Source: a virus
Length of the DNA stretch: 58,548 bases
Virus record (IMG/VR): IMGVR_UViG_3300046167_000506
Coordinates: 1-58,548 of that record
Reading direction: 5' to 3' (one strand)
Numbering within the stretch: position 1 is the first letter of the stretch; each line of letters opens with the position of its first letter. Under the pieces are notes generated by a model. The model searched no databases. It was not told where the DNA came from and worked only from the letters and a program-made list of their open reading frames with translations. Made by a program: the position numbers and the translations under genes. Positions 1-7,533 of the stretch are shown here, piece after piece.

Positions 1-11
1 GCGAAACCTTG

Positions 12-401
12 ATGAAGATGCAAGAAGCTAAACTTGCAATATCTCTGCAGACCGACAATGAAAAATCCCCCACTCACTTAACAATCGAGGAGGCAGCTGC
101 AGCTGCTTGCCTCAAGGGGAACACCTACGACGATGCATACAGCAAAATCACTATGAAGATGATTGCTAGTATGGGTTACGGCGAGGAGATTAAACTCAAC
201 GAGAAGTACCACTTGTACCACTACTGCGAGGACGACTACATTGGGCTACGCCATGTTGACTTCGATTGCGAAGATATCTACGCAGTCCAGTACGCAATCC
301 TTGAAGATGACGGCAAAGGAAAATGCACCTACGATATCGTGATAAGCGTAGAGAATAATATAATCGCAGATTTGTTGGAGAAAACGGAGGCTGCCTTATG
401 A
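12..401 (+). CDS. hypothetical early protein, possibly truncated by the window edge
   Basis: Not recognised. About 129 residues, acidic, with a central aromatic-rich stretch (YHLYHYCEDDY) and no membrane segment. The first ATG is at 12, but the frame is open to the left edge and would stay open for about 25 codons if the right end of the window were joined to the left, so the true start may lie outside. The stop overlaps the next start in an ATGA arrangement, which implies translational coupling with the following small genes. It is the first gene of the rightward early operon; function unknown. Confidence 0.6.
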   Translation: MKMQEAKLAISLQTDNEKSPTHLTIEEAAAAACLKGNTYDDAYSKITMKMIASMGYGEEIKLNEKYHLYHYCEDDYIGLRHVDFDCEDIYAVQYAILEDDGKGKCTYDIVISVENNIIADLLEKTEAAL

Positions 402-580
402 GTAAGCGCAGAAAACCAATCGTAACAACGATGTCTCGGGAGGAGATTATGAGCAAACACATTTGGTTACCAAGACTGCAGTTTTGTGCGTCTATGGTTC
501 TAAGGAAGAAGTGGCCTCGATGCAACGAGGATGAGCAGTATGAAGTCAGAAAGTATATCATTGAAAACTACGAATTATGA
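398..580 (+). CDS. hypothetical 60-aa basic protein
   Basis: Not recognised. Small protein with a basic N-terminus (MSKRRKP) and a predicted helical C-terminal half. It overlaps its neighbours by 4 nt on both sides (ATGA-type), the compact packing expected of a real early-operon gene. A second in-frame ATG lies at codon 12 (MSREEIM), so a slightly shorter product is possible. Confidence 0.55.
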   Translation: MSKRRKPIVTTMSREEIMSKHIWLPRLQFCASMVLRKKWPRCNEDEQYEVRKYIIENYEL

Positions 581-837
581 ATGAGTTAAATATAATAGTT
601 ACCGGAGTTCGTTACTTCGAAACTCGAAGAGGTATAGGATACCAATGTAAAACCAATCTTGGGTTTGAGATTTGGAATGATGGAGACGGGGGTGGTACTT
701 ATGTAGACGGCGCCGGAGTGATGCCGAACCGAGATGTTTACAATGTGTTACGGAAACAATTTCCCAACGCGAGACCACATAGCTACGACATCGAGAGAGC
801 CCTGGAAGTATTAATCAATAAATACGAGGGCGTATGA
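577..837 (+). CDS. hypothetical 86-aa protein
   Basis: Not recognised. Begins with beta-strand-like segments followed by a Gly/Asp-rich turn (NDGDGGGTYVDG) and a helical C-terminus. Start and stop each overlap a neighbouring gene by 4 nt, so it belongs to the same translationally coupled early operon. No catalytic motif seen. Confidence 0.6.
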   Translation: MNELNIIVTGVRYFETRRGIGYQCKTNLGFEIWNDGDGGGTYVDGAGVMPNRDVYNVLRKQFPNARPHSYDIERALEVLINKYEGV

Positions 838-974
838 CAGCGAGAGAAGCACACGAAAAGATCGATAGCGTAAAGTTTATGCTGCGATTAAGAGAGAATG
901 TACTGGGAGTTCATTACCTCGAAGCGGTGGAGGAATACATCGCCAAATTAGAAGTTGAATTAAATAATAAATAG
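834..974 (+). CDS. hypothetical 46-aa helical protein
   Basis: A short open frame starting MTAREAHEKIDS and ending in a charged helix (KLEVELNNK). It fills the gap between its neighbours exactly: its ATG overlaps the previous stop (ATGA) and its TAG lies 1 nt before the next ATG. The predicted fold is two amphipathic helices. Not recognised. The tight spacing and coding-like composition support it despite the small size. Confidence 0.55.
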   Translation: MTAREAHEKIDSVKFMLRLRENVLGVHYLEAVEEYIAKLEVELNNK

Positions 975-975
975 T

Positions 976-1764
976 ATGCCAAATTACGTATCACATCTAG
1001 TGAAAGTTGTTGGACAAACCAGCAACGTAGAGCAGTTTAAATCTGCAATCAGAAAGAAAGACGCACCCATTTTTGATGAGTCAGCGGTCATTGATTTTAA
1101 TAGGTTTATCAAGATGCCGGAAGCATTGATTGATAGCTATTCGCCGTCAGTTACTGAGCGAGTAGAGCAAGCTAAAGAGAACGGTGATTTCAGTATGGAA
1201 CAAGCTAGTGTATGGCTTGGTGAAGACATGAAGGGCGCAGCTCTTGAAGCAGCGCTGTCTAAAGAAAAAGAATTGAGAGATAAGCACGGCTATGACAACT
1301 GGTACAACTGGAGCGTAGCCAACTGGGGTGTAAAGTGGAATGCAGTTGAGCCGGTCATCGTGAGTGAGGACGAGAAGAACGGCATCACAACATTTGTATT
1401 TCACTTCCAAACAGCCTGGTCTATGCCGGAAGGAATCATTAAATCAATGGTGGGCATGTGCAAGTCTATGAAGGTTAGTATTGAAATTAAGAGTGAGGAA
1501 GAGGGAGGATATTTTGATTGCCTTACAACGATTACACCTAGCCACTACGAGGTGAACATTGGTGAGCCATTCTACTGGATGGAAGACAGCGAAGGAAAAG
1601 TATTTCGGATAGATAATCTTGAGGAAGAACAAATAGCTGCACTTGGGCTTGACCCGGATGACGTTACCGGAGAGCAGAGAGGCTTTTGGTGTGACAATAC
1701 TGGTGATTTATTTATTGATTTTAAACGTAGTAAAAAGCAAGTGTATGAATCAGAAAAAGCATAA
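976..1764 (+). CDS. Api92/DUF1281-like phage protein with ferredoxin-like fold
   Basis: 262 aa. The N-terminus MPNYVSHLVKVVG, the following FNRFIKMPE element, the central NWGVKWNA motif and the FHFQTAWSMP segment are the pattern I associate with the Api92/DUF1281 family of phage early proteins, which carry a ferredoxin-like domain. Their molecular role is not well established. It ends in a Lys-rich tail, and its last 20 nt overlap the next gene. No signal peptide or membrane helix. The family call rests on motif recall and would need a profile search to confirm. Confidence 0.65.
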   Translation: MPNYVSHLVKVVGQTSNVEQFKSAIRKKDAPIFDESAVIDFNRFIKMPEALIDSYSPSVTERVEQAKENGDFSMEQASVWLGEDMKGAALEAALSKEKELRDKHGYDNWYNWSVANWGVKWNAVEPVIVSEDEKNGITTFVFHFQTAWSMPEGIIKSMVGMCKSMKVSIEIKSEEEGGYFDCLTTITPSHYEVNIGEPFYWMEDSEGKVFRIDNLEEEQIAALGLDPDDVTGEQRGFWCDNTGDLFIDFKRSKKQVYESEKA

Positions 1765-2122
1765 CATCACACAAAAGGTTCTGATGTTTATTCAATCAGA
1801 AAAGCCCGAGCATTTACATCAAGTCCAATCGTATGTACGAGCGGTGAGTAATGCTAAGAGTGATACGAACGAAGGATTCTATTCCAGTAACCTAAAGAGA
1901 CTTCTTGATAGAGGACTGATACATAGAATCCACACCGGAAAGTACATCGTCACCGAGTTAGGTGAGCTGTACATAGAGGATAGAATGGCGGCCAATAGAA
2001 TAATAATTCAAGAGCACCATAAAATCAAAATCAAAGACGCTGTTGAACTACTGGACAAAATCAAACAGCAGCTGATTGATGGAGACTACGAAGAGGGAGA
2101 TGTAATCACAATAAAAGTTTAA
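1745..2122 (+). CDS. winged-helix DNA-binding-like protein
   Basis: 125 aa from the ATG at 1745. An upstream in-frame start at 1643 would bury the gene deep inside the preceding one and is rejected. Residues about 5-80 follow a winged-helix pattern: helix, helix, a recognition-helix-like SSNLKRLLDRGLIHRI, then a beta-wing GKYIVTELGELYIEDR. The rest is helical and ends acidic. This is the architecture of MarR/PadR-like or restriction-linked wHTH proteins. A role as an early regulator is inference; the exact family is unknown. Confidence 0.55.
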   Translation: MNQKKHNITQKVLMFIQSEKPEHLHQVQSYVRAVSNAKSDTNEGFYSSNLKRLLDRGLIHRIHTGKYIVTELGELYIEDRMAANRIIIQEHHKIKIKDAVELLDKIKQQLIDGDYEEGDVITIKV

Positions 2123-2124
2123 TC

Positions 2125-2436
2125 ATGAAATATTATATAGCATACAACCCGGACAGCGAGAAGTTTAACCTGCGAGATAAAGAGCTGTGTAAAACCATTT
2201 TTACATCTAGTTCTAGAGGTCAATGTGAGGCTCGCCTAGAGCAACTCGTAACCAAGACTTACAAGCCCGATATGGAGCGGCTATACTACCTATGTGACCG
2301 CATGGATGATGTGTTAGAAAACATACATCAAAGATACAAGGGGGAGCACGATCTGAGTGATTATGATTTGCGCCGTACTTTACACATCCAGGCCGAAATT
2401 AAAATCGCACTTGGAATACCAGTTCAAAACAATTAA
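2125..2436 (+). CDS. hypothetical 103-aa protein
   Basis: Not recognised. Starts MKYYIAYNPDSEKFNLRDK, then a mostly helical, charged body. It lies 2 nt after the winged-helix gene and immediately before the recombination genes, so it is probably co-transcribed with them. No metal-binding cysteines or nuclease motif; function unknown. Confidence 0.6.
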   Translation: MKYYIAYNPDSEKFNLRDKELCKTIFTSSSRGQCEARLEQLVTKTYKPDMERLYYLCDRMDDVLENIHQRYKGEHDLSDYDLRRTLHIQAEIKIALGIPVQNN

Positions 2437-2462
2437 ATTAGCAACACTAAATTCAATTCATT

Positions 2463-3023
2463 ATGAGTAAATTAAATGCAGCACTTGTAAAGGTGCAATC
2501 TCAATTGAAAGCGCCCAAGGGTCAGTTCAATAAGTTTGGTAACTACAACTATCGTAGCGCCGAAGACATCCTAGAAGCAGTTAAGCCACTGCTAAGTTCT
2601 AATGGTCTATCTATGACTATTTCTGATGAGGTCAAAGAGCTGGCCGGAATATTATTTATAGAATCTACGGTCCAGGTGACCGATGGCGAGTCTGCTGCTG
2701 AGGTAAAAGCCCAGGCAGGTGTTGACCCAAATCGAAAGGGAATGGATATCGCTCAATGCTTTGGAGCTTCGAGTTCATATGCACGCAAGTATGCCCTCAA
2801 TGGTATGTATTTAATTGACGATACCAAAGACGCTGACGCTACCAACACGCACGGCAAGAAGACTGCTTCGGCCCCGGTGAAAGATGGTGAATGGTTTACT
2901 AAAGCAATAGACTATATCAAGAATAGTAAAGACAAGAATCAAGCGTTCGAAATGGTACTAAGCAAGTACAAAGAATCTGCAAGCGCTAAGCAAATAGAAG
3001 CACTGCAAAAGTTTGTGCGATAA
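2463..3023 (+). CDS. erf: ERF-family single-strand annealing protein
   Basis: 186 aa. The N-terminal FNKFGNYNYRSAEDILEAVKPLL and the AQCFGASSSYARKYALNG segment (about residues 95-115) are the two hallmark motifs of ERF/Sak-type annealing proteins. The family anneals complementary ssDNA during phage recombination and genome circularisation or concatemer formation. The C-terminal about 60 residues are a variable linker and helical tail. It has an A/T-rich leader without Shine-Dalgarno. Its stop overlaps the exonuclease start (TAATG), so annealing protein and exonuclease form a coupled recombination pair. Confidence 0.88.
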   Translation: MSKLNAALVKVQSQLKAPKGQFNKFGNYNYRSAEDILEAVKPLLSSNGLSMTISDEVKELAGILFIESTVQVTDGESAAEVKAQAGVDPNRKGMDIAQCFGASSSYARKYALNGMYLIDDTKDADATNTHGKKTASAPVKDGEWFTKAIDYIKNSKDKNQAFEMVLSKYKESASAKQIEALQKFVR

Positions 3024-3790
3024 TGGAATTCGCTAAGCAACTACAAGATGGTACTGGGAAGGGTTATCTTTCCTATAGCAGTATCAAACACGCACTCAAT
3101 GACATAAGGCTATGGGAAATGTACATGGCTGGTCAGTTGAGAAAAGAATCTCAAGCGCTGTGGTTTGGGAGCGTATACGATACACTGTTGTTTGAACCTA
3201 ACGAGTATCAAAACCGCTTCTACACCTTTGACGATAAAGAGATTTGCGTTGAGATTGGTGGCAAAAATCCTCGTGCTACAAAGAAGTACAAGGAGTGGAA
3301 GGAGACGCTGTATGTCGAAGCTAAGTCACTGGGCAAGGATGTTGTATCAGAGGAAGACTATATCATGGCTATAGATATGATCTCGAGGCTGGACGATTGT
3401 GGGCTGCTTGACAGCCACCTTACCGGTGAAGTGCAGGTGGAGTTCAACACCTGGATTGAGGACATACCGGTTCGAGGGTTCTTGGACTGCAAAATTCCTG
3501 GTACAATAATAGACAGCAAGAGTACTCGTAGCATCGGGGGATTTAAGCGTGATGTTTTTTCTTTTGGTTATGACATTCAAGCTTATATATACACATCGGT
3601 TTATCCTGGCAATGAGTTTGCTTGGGTAGCCCAGGAGAAAGCATACCCATATCTACCTGCATTGATACATGCAACCGATGAGACACTTCGCAGTGGGGAG
3701 TTTAAGTTTTGGAAAGCTGTTGATGCTATCAAACATCACTTTCAGCTGGACAGACCGGCCACTACTTTTTACAAAGAATTCTATGTTTAA
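3023..3790 (+). CDS. PD-(D/E)XK exonuclease (RecE/YqaJ/DUF3799-like)
   Basis: 255 aa. An N-terminal LSYSSIKHAL / FGSVYDTLLFEP region is followed by the nuclease core: GFLDCKIPG then IIDSKSTRS (Asp and Asp-x-Lys of the PD-(D/E)XK motif, about residues 150-170) and a QAYIY helix. This matches phage exonucleases that partner annealing proteins. It would degrade one strand of dsDNA ends to give ssDNA for the ERF protein encoded just upstream, with which it overlaps by 1 nt. Cytoplasmic, no signal peptide. Exact subfamily uncertain. Confidence 0.82.
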   Translation: MEFAKQLQDGTGKGYLSYSSIKHALNDIRLWEMYMAGQLRKESQALWFGSVYDTLLFEPNEYQNRFYTFDDKEICVEIGGKNPRATKKYKEWKETLYVEAKSLGKDVVSEEDYIMAIDMISRLDDCGLLDSHLTGEVQVEFNTWIEDIPVRGFLDCKIPGTIIDSKSTRSIGGFKRDVFSFGYDIQAYIYTSVYPGNEFAWVAQEKAYPYLPALIHATDETLRSGEFKFWKAVDAIKHHFQLDRPATTFYKEFYV

Positions 3791-3805
3791 TTTAATATCT
3801 ATATC

Positions 3806-4112
3806 ATGACTAAAAACGAGAATGTTTTAGCCGGATACTTCAATGAGATGAAGGTCTGGAGTGACACGGACGGGAAGTTCGTGCCGTTTACAACTGGCGT
3901 AAGCGGAGAGTTTAGTTTCACCCTTGAAGAACTTGAGGACGTGAAGAAGTTTGCAACCCACAACGCGAAGACACCGCGAGTTTACTTTGAACTCAAGATG
4001 TCCCGCAAGACTGGGCGTCCTTATGCAATCGTTAAAGACCCTAGCACCTTGGGGCAAGAAAGAAGATAAGCAGCCAGTAGCCCAAGAAGAGAGCGATGGT
4101 CTGCCGTTCTAA
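3806..4112 (+). CDS. ssb: single-stranded DNA-binding protein (frame disrupted near the C-terminus)
   Basis: The intact frame runs 3806-4069 and then stops abruptly in ERR. Removing one base from the CCC run at 4039-4041 lets the reading continue to a TAA at 4110-4112. It then gives a proline/acidic tail ending ESDGLPF, the classic SSB C-terminal tip that recruits replication and repair partners. The body (about 80 aa, beta-rich, with FTTGVSGEF and VYFELKMSRKTGRPYAIV) is compatible with a small OB-fold SSB. Its position between recombination nucleases and primase supports the role. The frame break is most simply an indel in the consensus. Confidence 0.65.
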
Positions 4113-4131
4113 GATCGAGGACACCCTAGTA

Positions 4132-4200
4132 TCTTATGGTATGTTTTTCGTGGGGAATGGAGCGAGTTGGTTCTGTTCCCCCGACATACCTAGGCTAAGA
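4132..4200 (+). other. three-tier RNA hairpin in an early intergenic region
   Basis: The 120-nt gap between the SSB gene and the next gene can fold into one long arm. TCTTA (4132-4136) pairs with TAAGA (4196-4200). GGTATG (4138-4143) pairs with CATACC (4185-4190). CGTGGGGAA (4149-4157) pairs with TTCCCCCG (4176-4183), with one bulged T. The 18-nt apical loop is GA/GT-rich. There is no trailing T-run, so it is not a simple terminator, and I see no tRNA cloverleaf. It could be a structured leader, an mRNA processing site or a small RNA. Confidence 0.45.
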
Positions 4201-4232
4201 GAGGTGGCAAGGAAATATCGTTTACGATAGAC

Positions 4233-4436
4233 GTGGTAAAACACATAGACAAAACACTGAGCTTACCGAACAAAGGAAAGAGTGACTACAAGATAGTCAT
4301 CATACCAAACAAAGTTGGAGACAACCTAATCTTACTTGAGGGTAAAGATGTTTGGGGTCGGGAGACCATGACCTTTGATGAGATAGCGAAACTAATTAAG
4401 TATAAAGAGCGAATCGAATATAAAAATGGAATATAA
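4233..4436 (+). CDS. hypothetical 67-aa protein with GTG start
   Basis: Not recognised. Beta-rich start (VKHIDKTLSLPNKG, DYKIVIIPNKVG) and a Lys-rich end. No ATG exists upstream in frame before a stop, so GTG at 4233 is the likely start, although the frame is open back to about 4195, inside the hairpin. The stop overlaps the next start. It lies directly downstream of the structured intergenic arm, which may influence its expression (inference). Confidence 0.5.
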   Translation: MVKHIDKTLSLPNKGKSDYKIVIIPNKVGDNLILLEGKDVWGRETMTFDEIAKLIKYKERIEYKNGI

Positions 4437-4752
4437 TTTAGAAGACGTACCCGACTACTACATAGGAGAGCACAAGGCGATTGAAGCTATGGATGTTGTC
4501 TTGGATTTTCAGAGGACTAACTACAATGTAGGTACAGCACTTACCTACCTTATGAGGGCCGGCAAGAAGCCGGAGAATCCTATGAAACAAGACATTATAA
4601 AAGCAATAGTACACCTTAAAAGAGAACTCGACCTTATCGACTATGAAAGTAACCATCTACCAATCAATAACGGACACCAAGAATCCATTTCACATTCCAC
4701 TTGGTACAGCACTGCAACGAATCAAGTCCGGGAAGAGCAAGGACATAGTTGA
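4426..4752 (+). CDS. DUF3310-like protein, C-terminus probably displaced by a frame error
   Basis: 108 aa as read. Residues 1-70 fit the DUF3310 pattern: an early Y-x-x-G-x-H/K-x-x-E-A-M-D, a middle NVGTALTYLMRAGKK and a late DIIKAIVHLKRELDLI. DUF3310 proteins are small phage proteins sometimes annotated as nucleotide-kinase-like, with no firm function. The last 35 residues are low-complexity, lie inside the primase gene (110-nt overlap) and do not look family-like. Another frame gives a TGA overlapping the primase ATG (ATGA), so a one-base error upstream of 4640 is plausible. Confidence 0.6.
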   Translation: MEYNLEDVPDYYIGEHKAIEAMDVVLDFQRTNYNVGTALTYLMRAGKKPENPMKQDIIKAIVHLKRELDLIDYESNHLPINNGHQESISHSTWYSTATNQVREEQGHS

Positions 4753-6481
4753 TAAGATACGAGACACTGGAGAGAAAGACCTTAAAATATCATTACCCGC
4801 TGTATTGTTTAGCGGGATGTTTGAGGAGAGAAAAGACGCTGGATTAAAACAACACAGTGGATTTATTGTACTCGATATTGATGACCTTAGTAATCCTAAA
4901 GAAGTAAAGCAAACTCTGTCTCTTGACTCTTATGTTTACTCGTGTTGGCTATCGCCCAGCGGTAAGGGAGTAAAGGCTTTGATAAAGATTAACGATAGCA
5001 CCAGGCATAGAGAACATTTCTTTGCTATTGAAAGCTATTTCGAGAAGCATTATAATATTGTTGTTGACCCCACCGGAAAGAATGTATCAAGAGCTTGCTA
5101 CGAAAGCTATGATAGTGAACTGTATCTAAACGAAGACAGTGAAACCTTTACTGCTTACGTCAGTGAAGAAAAGAAGGAGTCTAAACCAAAGCAAGAAGTC
5201 GTTAAGCCTCAAGAGTACACCGACTACAACAAGCTAAACATAGCAGCGTCTATGATACGCAGTGCTGCAGACGGAGAGAAGCATCATGCTTTGTATAACG
5301 CAGCTCGATTGTGTGGCGGATACATTGCCGGCGGCAAGATGCTTGAAGAAGAAGCTATCCGGGTGTTAGAGTATGAGATATCTTTGAGGGATATAAAGGA
5401 TTTTGATCATGCTAAGAAAACCATTAAAGATGCGCTAAACGAGGGCAAGGGTATGCCTATCCACGAGGTGCTGACCTTTGAGAAAACCGAGCAGCGTAAG
5501 CAGCGTGTGAAGGATGGAGACATGAGCTTCATTGCGCCCACTGACGATGACTTCAAATGGATTGAAGATTTCTCTCAAGGTAAAATTGAGATGGGACTGA
5601 TTACCGGAAGCCCCGCGCTAGATAAATACTTTAGATACAAGAGAGAGTTTACTATACTCAATGGACACAGCAACGTGGGCAAGACTACATTTGTGTTATT
5701 CCTTATGGTGAACTCAAGCATCAAGCACGGGTGGAAGTGGTGTGTGTATTCATCAGAGAACGCAACCGCTAGTACCAAGATGAGGCTAATGGAATTTGCT
5801 ACTGACCGAAAGGTGGACCGCATGTCTCGCAATGAATTAGCAAGTGCGTACAACTGGGTAAACAAACACTTCATTTTCTTTAGCAACAAAGACATGTATT
5901 CTTTTCACGACATACTAGCATTCACTGACAAGGTGAGAGAGAGTCAGAAGATTGATGCATTGTTTATCGACCCGTATAATTCTCTGAAGATTGACATGGG
6001 GCAGCACTCAAAGATTCGGGATACACGAGTACCACTACGAAGCGGCATCGAACTATTAAATTACAGCGTCAATAATGAACTCGCAATTTGGTTAAACACT
6101 CATGCTGTAACTGAGGCGCAGCGACGTAAAGATGGCGAAGGCTATCCGATTGCGCCCTATGCTGAGGACAGTGAGCACGGCGGCAAGTGGGTCAACCGCT
6201 GTTCGTGCTTCCTCACAATCCACAGAAAGGTCCAGCATCACGATCCAATAGTCAGAAAAACTACCGAGTTCCATGTTCGGAAGGTTCGTATGGTTGAGAC
6301 CGGGGGGTCTCCAACTCCCTTGTATGAGCCGATTGAATTTCAAATGAACATCACTAATACTGGGTTCTACTGTACTAAAGACAAAGGGAATAAAATATTT
6401 ACTCCTATTAGTGAGCAGTTTGACACATACATTCCGCCAAGCTCAGCTGAGAATGCATTCGATATGACAAACATGATATGA
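4643..6481 (+). CDS. primase-helicase fusion (BT4734/VirE-N-like primase + DnaB/RecA-type helicase)
   Basis: 612 aa. Residues about 1-170 resemble the BT4734/VirE N-terminal primase-like domain of Bacteroidetes elements, with GFIVLDIDDL and WLSPSGKGVKALIKI segments. Residues about 195-270 form a helical PriCT-like linker (HALYNAARLCGGYIAGG). Residues about 310-560 are a RecA-fold helicase with Walker A GHSNVGKTT, Walker B ALFIDPYNS and a sensor-like WLNTHAV. Together it would unwind DNA and synthesise primers at the fork. No DNA polymerase is encoded here, so host polymerase is probably loaded. The stop overlaps the next ATG (ATGA). Confidence 0.82.
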   Translation: MKVTIYQSITDTKNPFHIPLGTALQRIKSGKSKDIVDKIRDTGEKDLKISLPAVLFSGMFEERKDAGLKQHSGFIVLDIDDLSNPKEVKQTLSLDSYVYSCWLSPSGKGVKALIKINDSTRHREHFFAIESYFEKHYNIVVDPTGKNVSRACYESYDSELYLNEDSETFTAYVSEEKKESKPKQEVVKPQEYTDYNKLNIAASMIRSAADGEKHHALYNAARLCGGYIAGGKMLEEEAIRVLEYEISLRDIKDFDHAKKTIKDALNEGKGMPIHEVLTFEKTEQRKQRVKDGDMSFIAPTDDDFKWIEDFSQGKIEMGLITGSPALDKYFRYKREFTILNGHSNVGKTTFVLFLMVNSSIKHGWKWCVYSSENATASTKMRLMEFATDRKVDRMSRNELASAYNWVNKHFIFFSNKDMYSFHDILAFTDKVRESQKIDALFIDPYNSLKIDMGQHSKIRDTRVPLRSGIELLNYSVNNELAIWLNTHAVTEAQRRKDGEGYPIAPYAEDSEHGGKWVNRCSCFLTIHRKVQHHDPIVRKTTEFHVRKVRMVETGGSPTPLYEPIEFQMNITNTGFYCTKDKGNKIFTPISEQFDTYIPPSSAENAFDMTNMI

Positions 6482-6918
6482 GAAAAAAGAAAACCGGCGC
6501 AGTAAGAAGCAAGAAAGTCAAGCACGATGGTATTGAATTCCAATCAAAGCTTGAGCTATACTGCTACAAAAAACTTAAGACCAGTAAACTATCTTTTGAT
6601 TACGAAGGGCATAGGTTTGAGGTGTTAGAATCTTTTAGACACGAAGGGTTCTATGGTAAGAAGGCGGCTCGTGGCTTTAGCTTGAAGGAAGACAAGTTGA
6701 TACGAGCTGTCACTTACACTCCCGACTTTGTATCGCACAAACATAAGTTTGTTATTGAGACTAAGGGATTTGTTCCGTCAAACCACAGCTTCCCTCTTAG
6801 GTTTAAGATGTTCCTACTTCACTTAAAGAACAATTCTATGGGTGATTATGATGTGTACATCCCTCGTAATCAGAAAGAGGTTGATGAGGTAGTTATGCAC
6901 ATTGTTAATAACATGTAG
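6478..6918 (+). CDS. DUF1064-type PD-(D/E)XK nuclease (possible Holliday-junction resolvase)
   Basis: 146 aa. Starts with a basic stretch, then GIEFQSKLELYCYKKL (the conserved Glu on helix 1), FDYEGHRFEVL, YTPDF (the P-D motif) and FVIETKGF (E-x-K). This order of E, PD and ExK matches DUF1064 and related phage endonucleases of the T7 endo I/resolvase-like group. It is coupled to the primase-helicase by ATGA overlap, consistent with trimming branched replication or recombination intermediates. The resolvase substrate is inferred from context, not visible in the sequence. Confidence 0.72.
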   Translation: MRKKKTGAVRSKKVKHDGIEFQSKLELYCYKKLKTSKLSFDYEGHRFEVLESFRHEGFYGKKAARGFSLKEDKLIRAVTYTPDFVSHKHKFVIETKGFVPSNHSFPLRFKMFLLHLKNNSMGDYDVYIPRNQKEVDEVVMHIVNNM

Positions 6919-6974
6919 CGGTGTTGTGAATTATGGTGTGAGGTTTGTTTTAAATTAATAGAAACAAAACAGCC

Positions 6975-7196
6975 ATGAATCCGCAGGAATTATCAAAACT
7001 TTATTACAGCGCTTGTGAAAATGCTCACAAGGAGATTGATCAGCTGTATGAATCCTGCCACGAATCAAATGGAGATCCTATTTCTGATACAGAAAAAATA
7101 ATTCACACACTACAAAGGGTGAACCAAAAGGTTCGTATAGAACTTGATCTAATTAAGTCGGCTGTCATTGAACATCACGAAACAAATGGCCGATAA
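6975..7196 (+). CDS. hypothetical 73-aa helical protein
   Basis: Not recognised. Nearly all-alpha, charged, with two Cys (YYSACENAH, YESCHESNG), perhaps a small helical hairpin. It has its own A/T-rich leader (6919-6974) ending in an A-run, typical of Bacteroidetes-phage starts. The last 11 nt overlap the zinc-finger/GIY-YIG gene downstream. Confidence 0.55.
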   Translation: MNPQELSKLYYSACENAHKEIDQLYESCHESNGDPISDTEKIIHTLQRVNQKVRIELDLIKSAVIEHHETNGR

Positions 7197-7533
7197 TTTT
7201 AGATGCGCTAAGTGTAAGCAGCGTAAACCAAGGGAGGAATTTCACAAGGACAAAAGCAGACCGTCCGGAGTACAGAGATACTGTAAGCCTTGCAAGAAAA
7301 ACGTAGACGTTCACGGAAAGAAAACACTTGACGGAAAGTTTGTGCTATACTATTTACCCAAAGAGCGGTACATAGGCATGACTAAAAACTACTCCAGGAG
7401 AGTCAAGCGTCACAAAGAAAACGGTAAGAATGTAGAGTGGGCTTTCATTGTAGTAAAAACTAAACACATGAAGCTAGCGCATCTACTAGAAACACTGCTT
7501 CACATGCTAGGCTTTAATGGGTTTAGGTACTAG
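7186..7533 (+). CDS. zinc-ribbon plus GIY-YIG-like endonuclease
   Basis: 115 aa from the ATG at 7186 (MADNFRCAKC). An earlier in-frame start at 7168 would deepen overlap with the previous gene. Residues about 6-45 carry two CxxC pairs (CAKC and CKPC) flanking EEFHKDKSRPSG, a zinc finger common in phage HNH/GIY-YIG proteins. Residues about 55-85 have VLYYLPKERYIGMT followed by SRRVKRH, matching the GIY-YIG core with the downstream Arg. It could nick DNA or act as a homing-type enzyme. It ends convergently inside the next gene (11-nt overlap). Confidence 0.65.
   Translation: MADNFRCAKCKQRKPREEFHKDKSRPSGVQRYCKPCKKNVDVHGKKTLDGKFVLYYLPKERYIGMTKNYSRRVKRHKENGKNVEWAFIVVKTKHMKLAHLLETLLHMLGFNGFRY

Noticed and set aside
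196-561. 121-aa minus-strand open frame
   Set aside because: It runs opposite two tightly coupled plus-strand genes and has a Cys/Arg/Ser-rich shadow composition.
1643-1744. upstream extension of the winged-helix gene
   Set aside because: It would overlap the DUF1281-like gene by more than 100 nt. The ATG at 1745 begins a natural protein sequence with a normal short overlap.
4132-4200. tRNA
   Set aside because: The stems form one long arm, not a cloverleaf, and there is no acceptor stem or CCA-adjacent pairing. I found no tRNA in the window.
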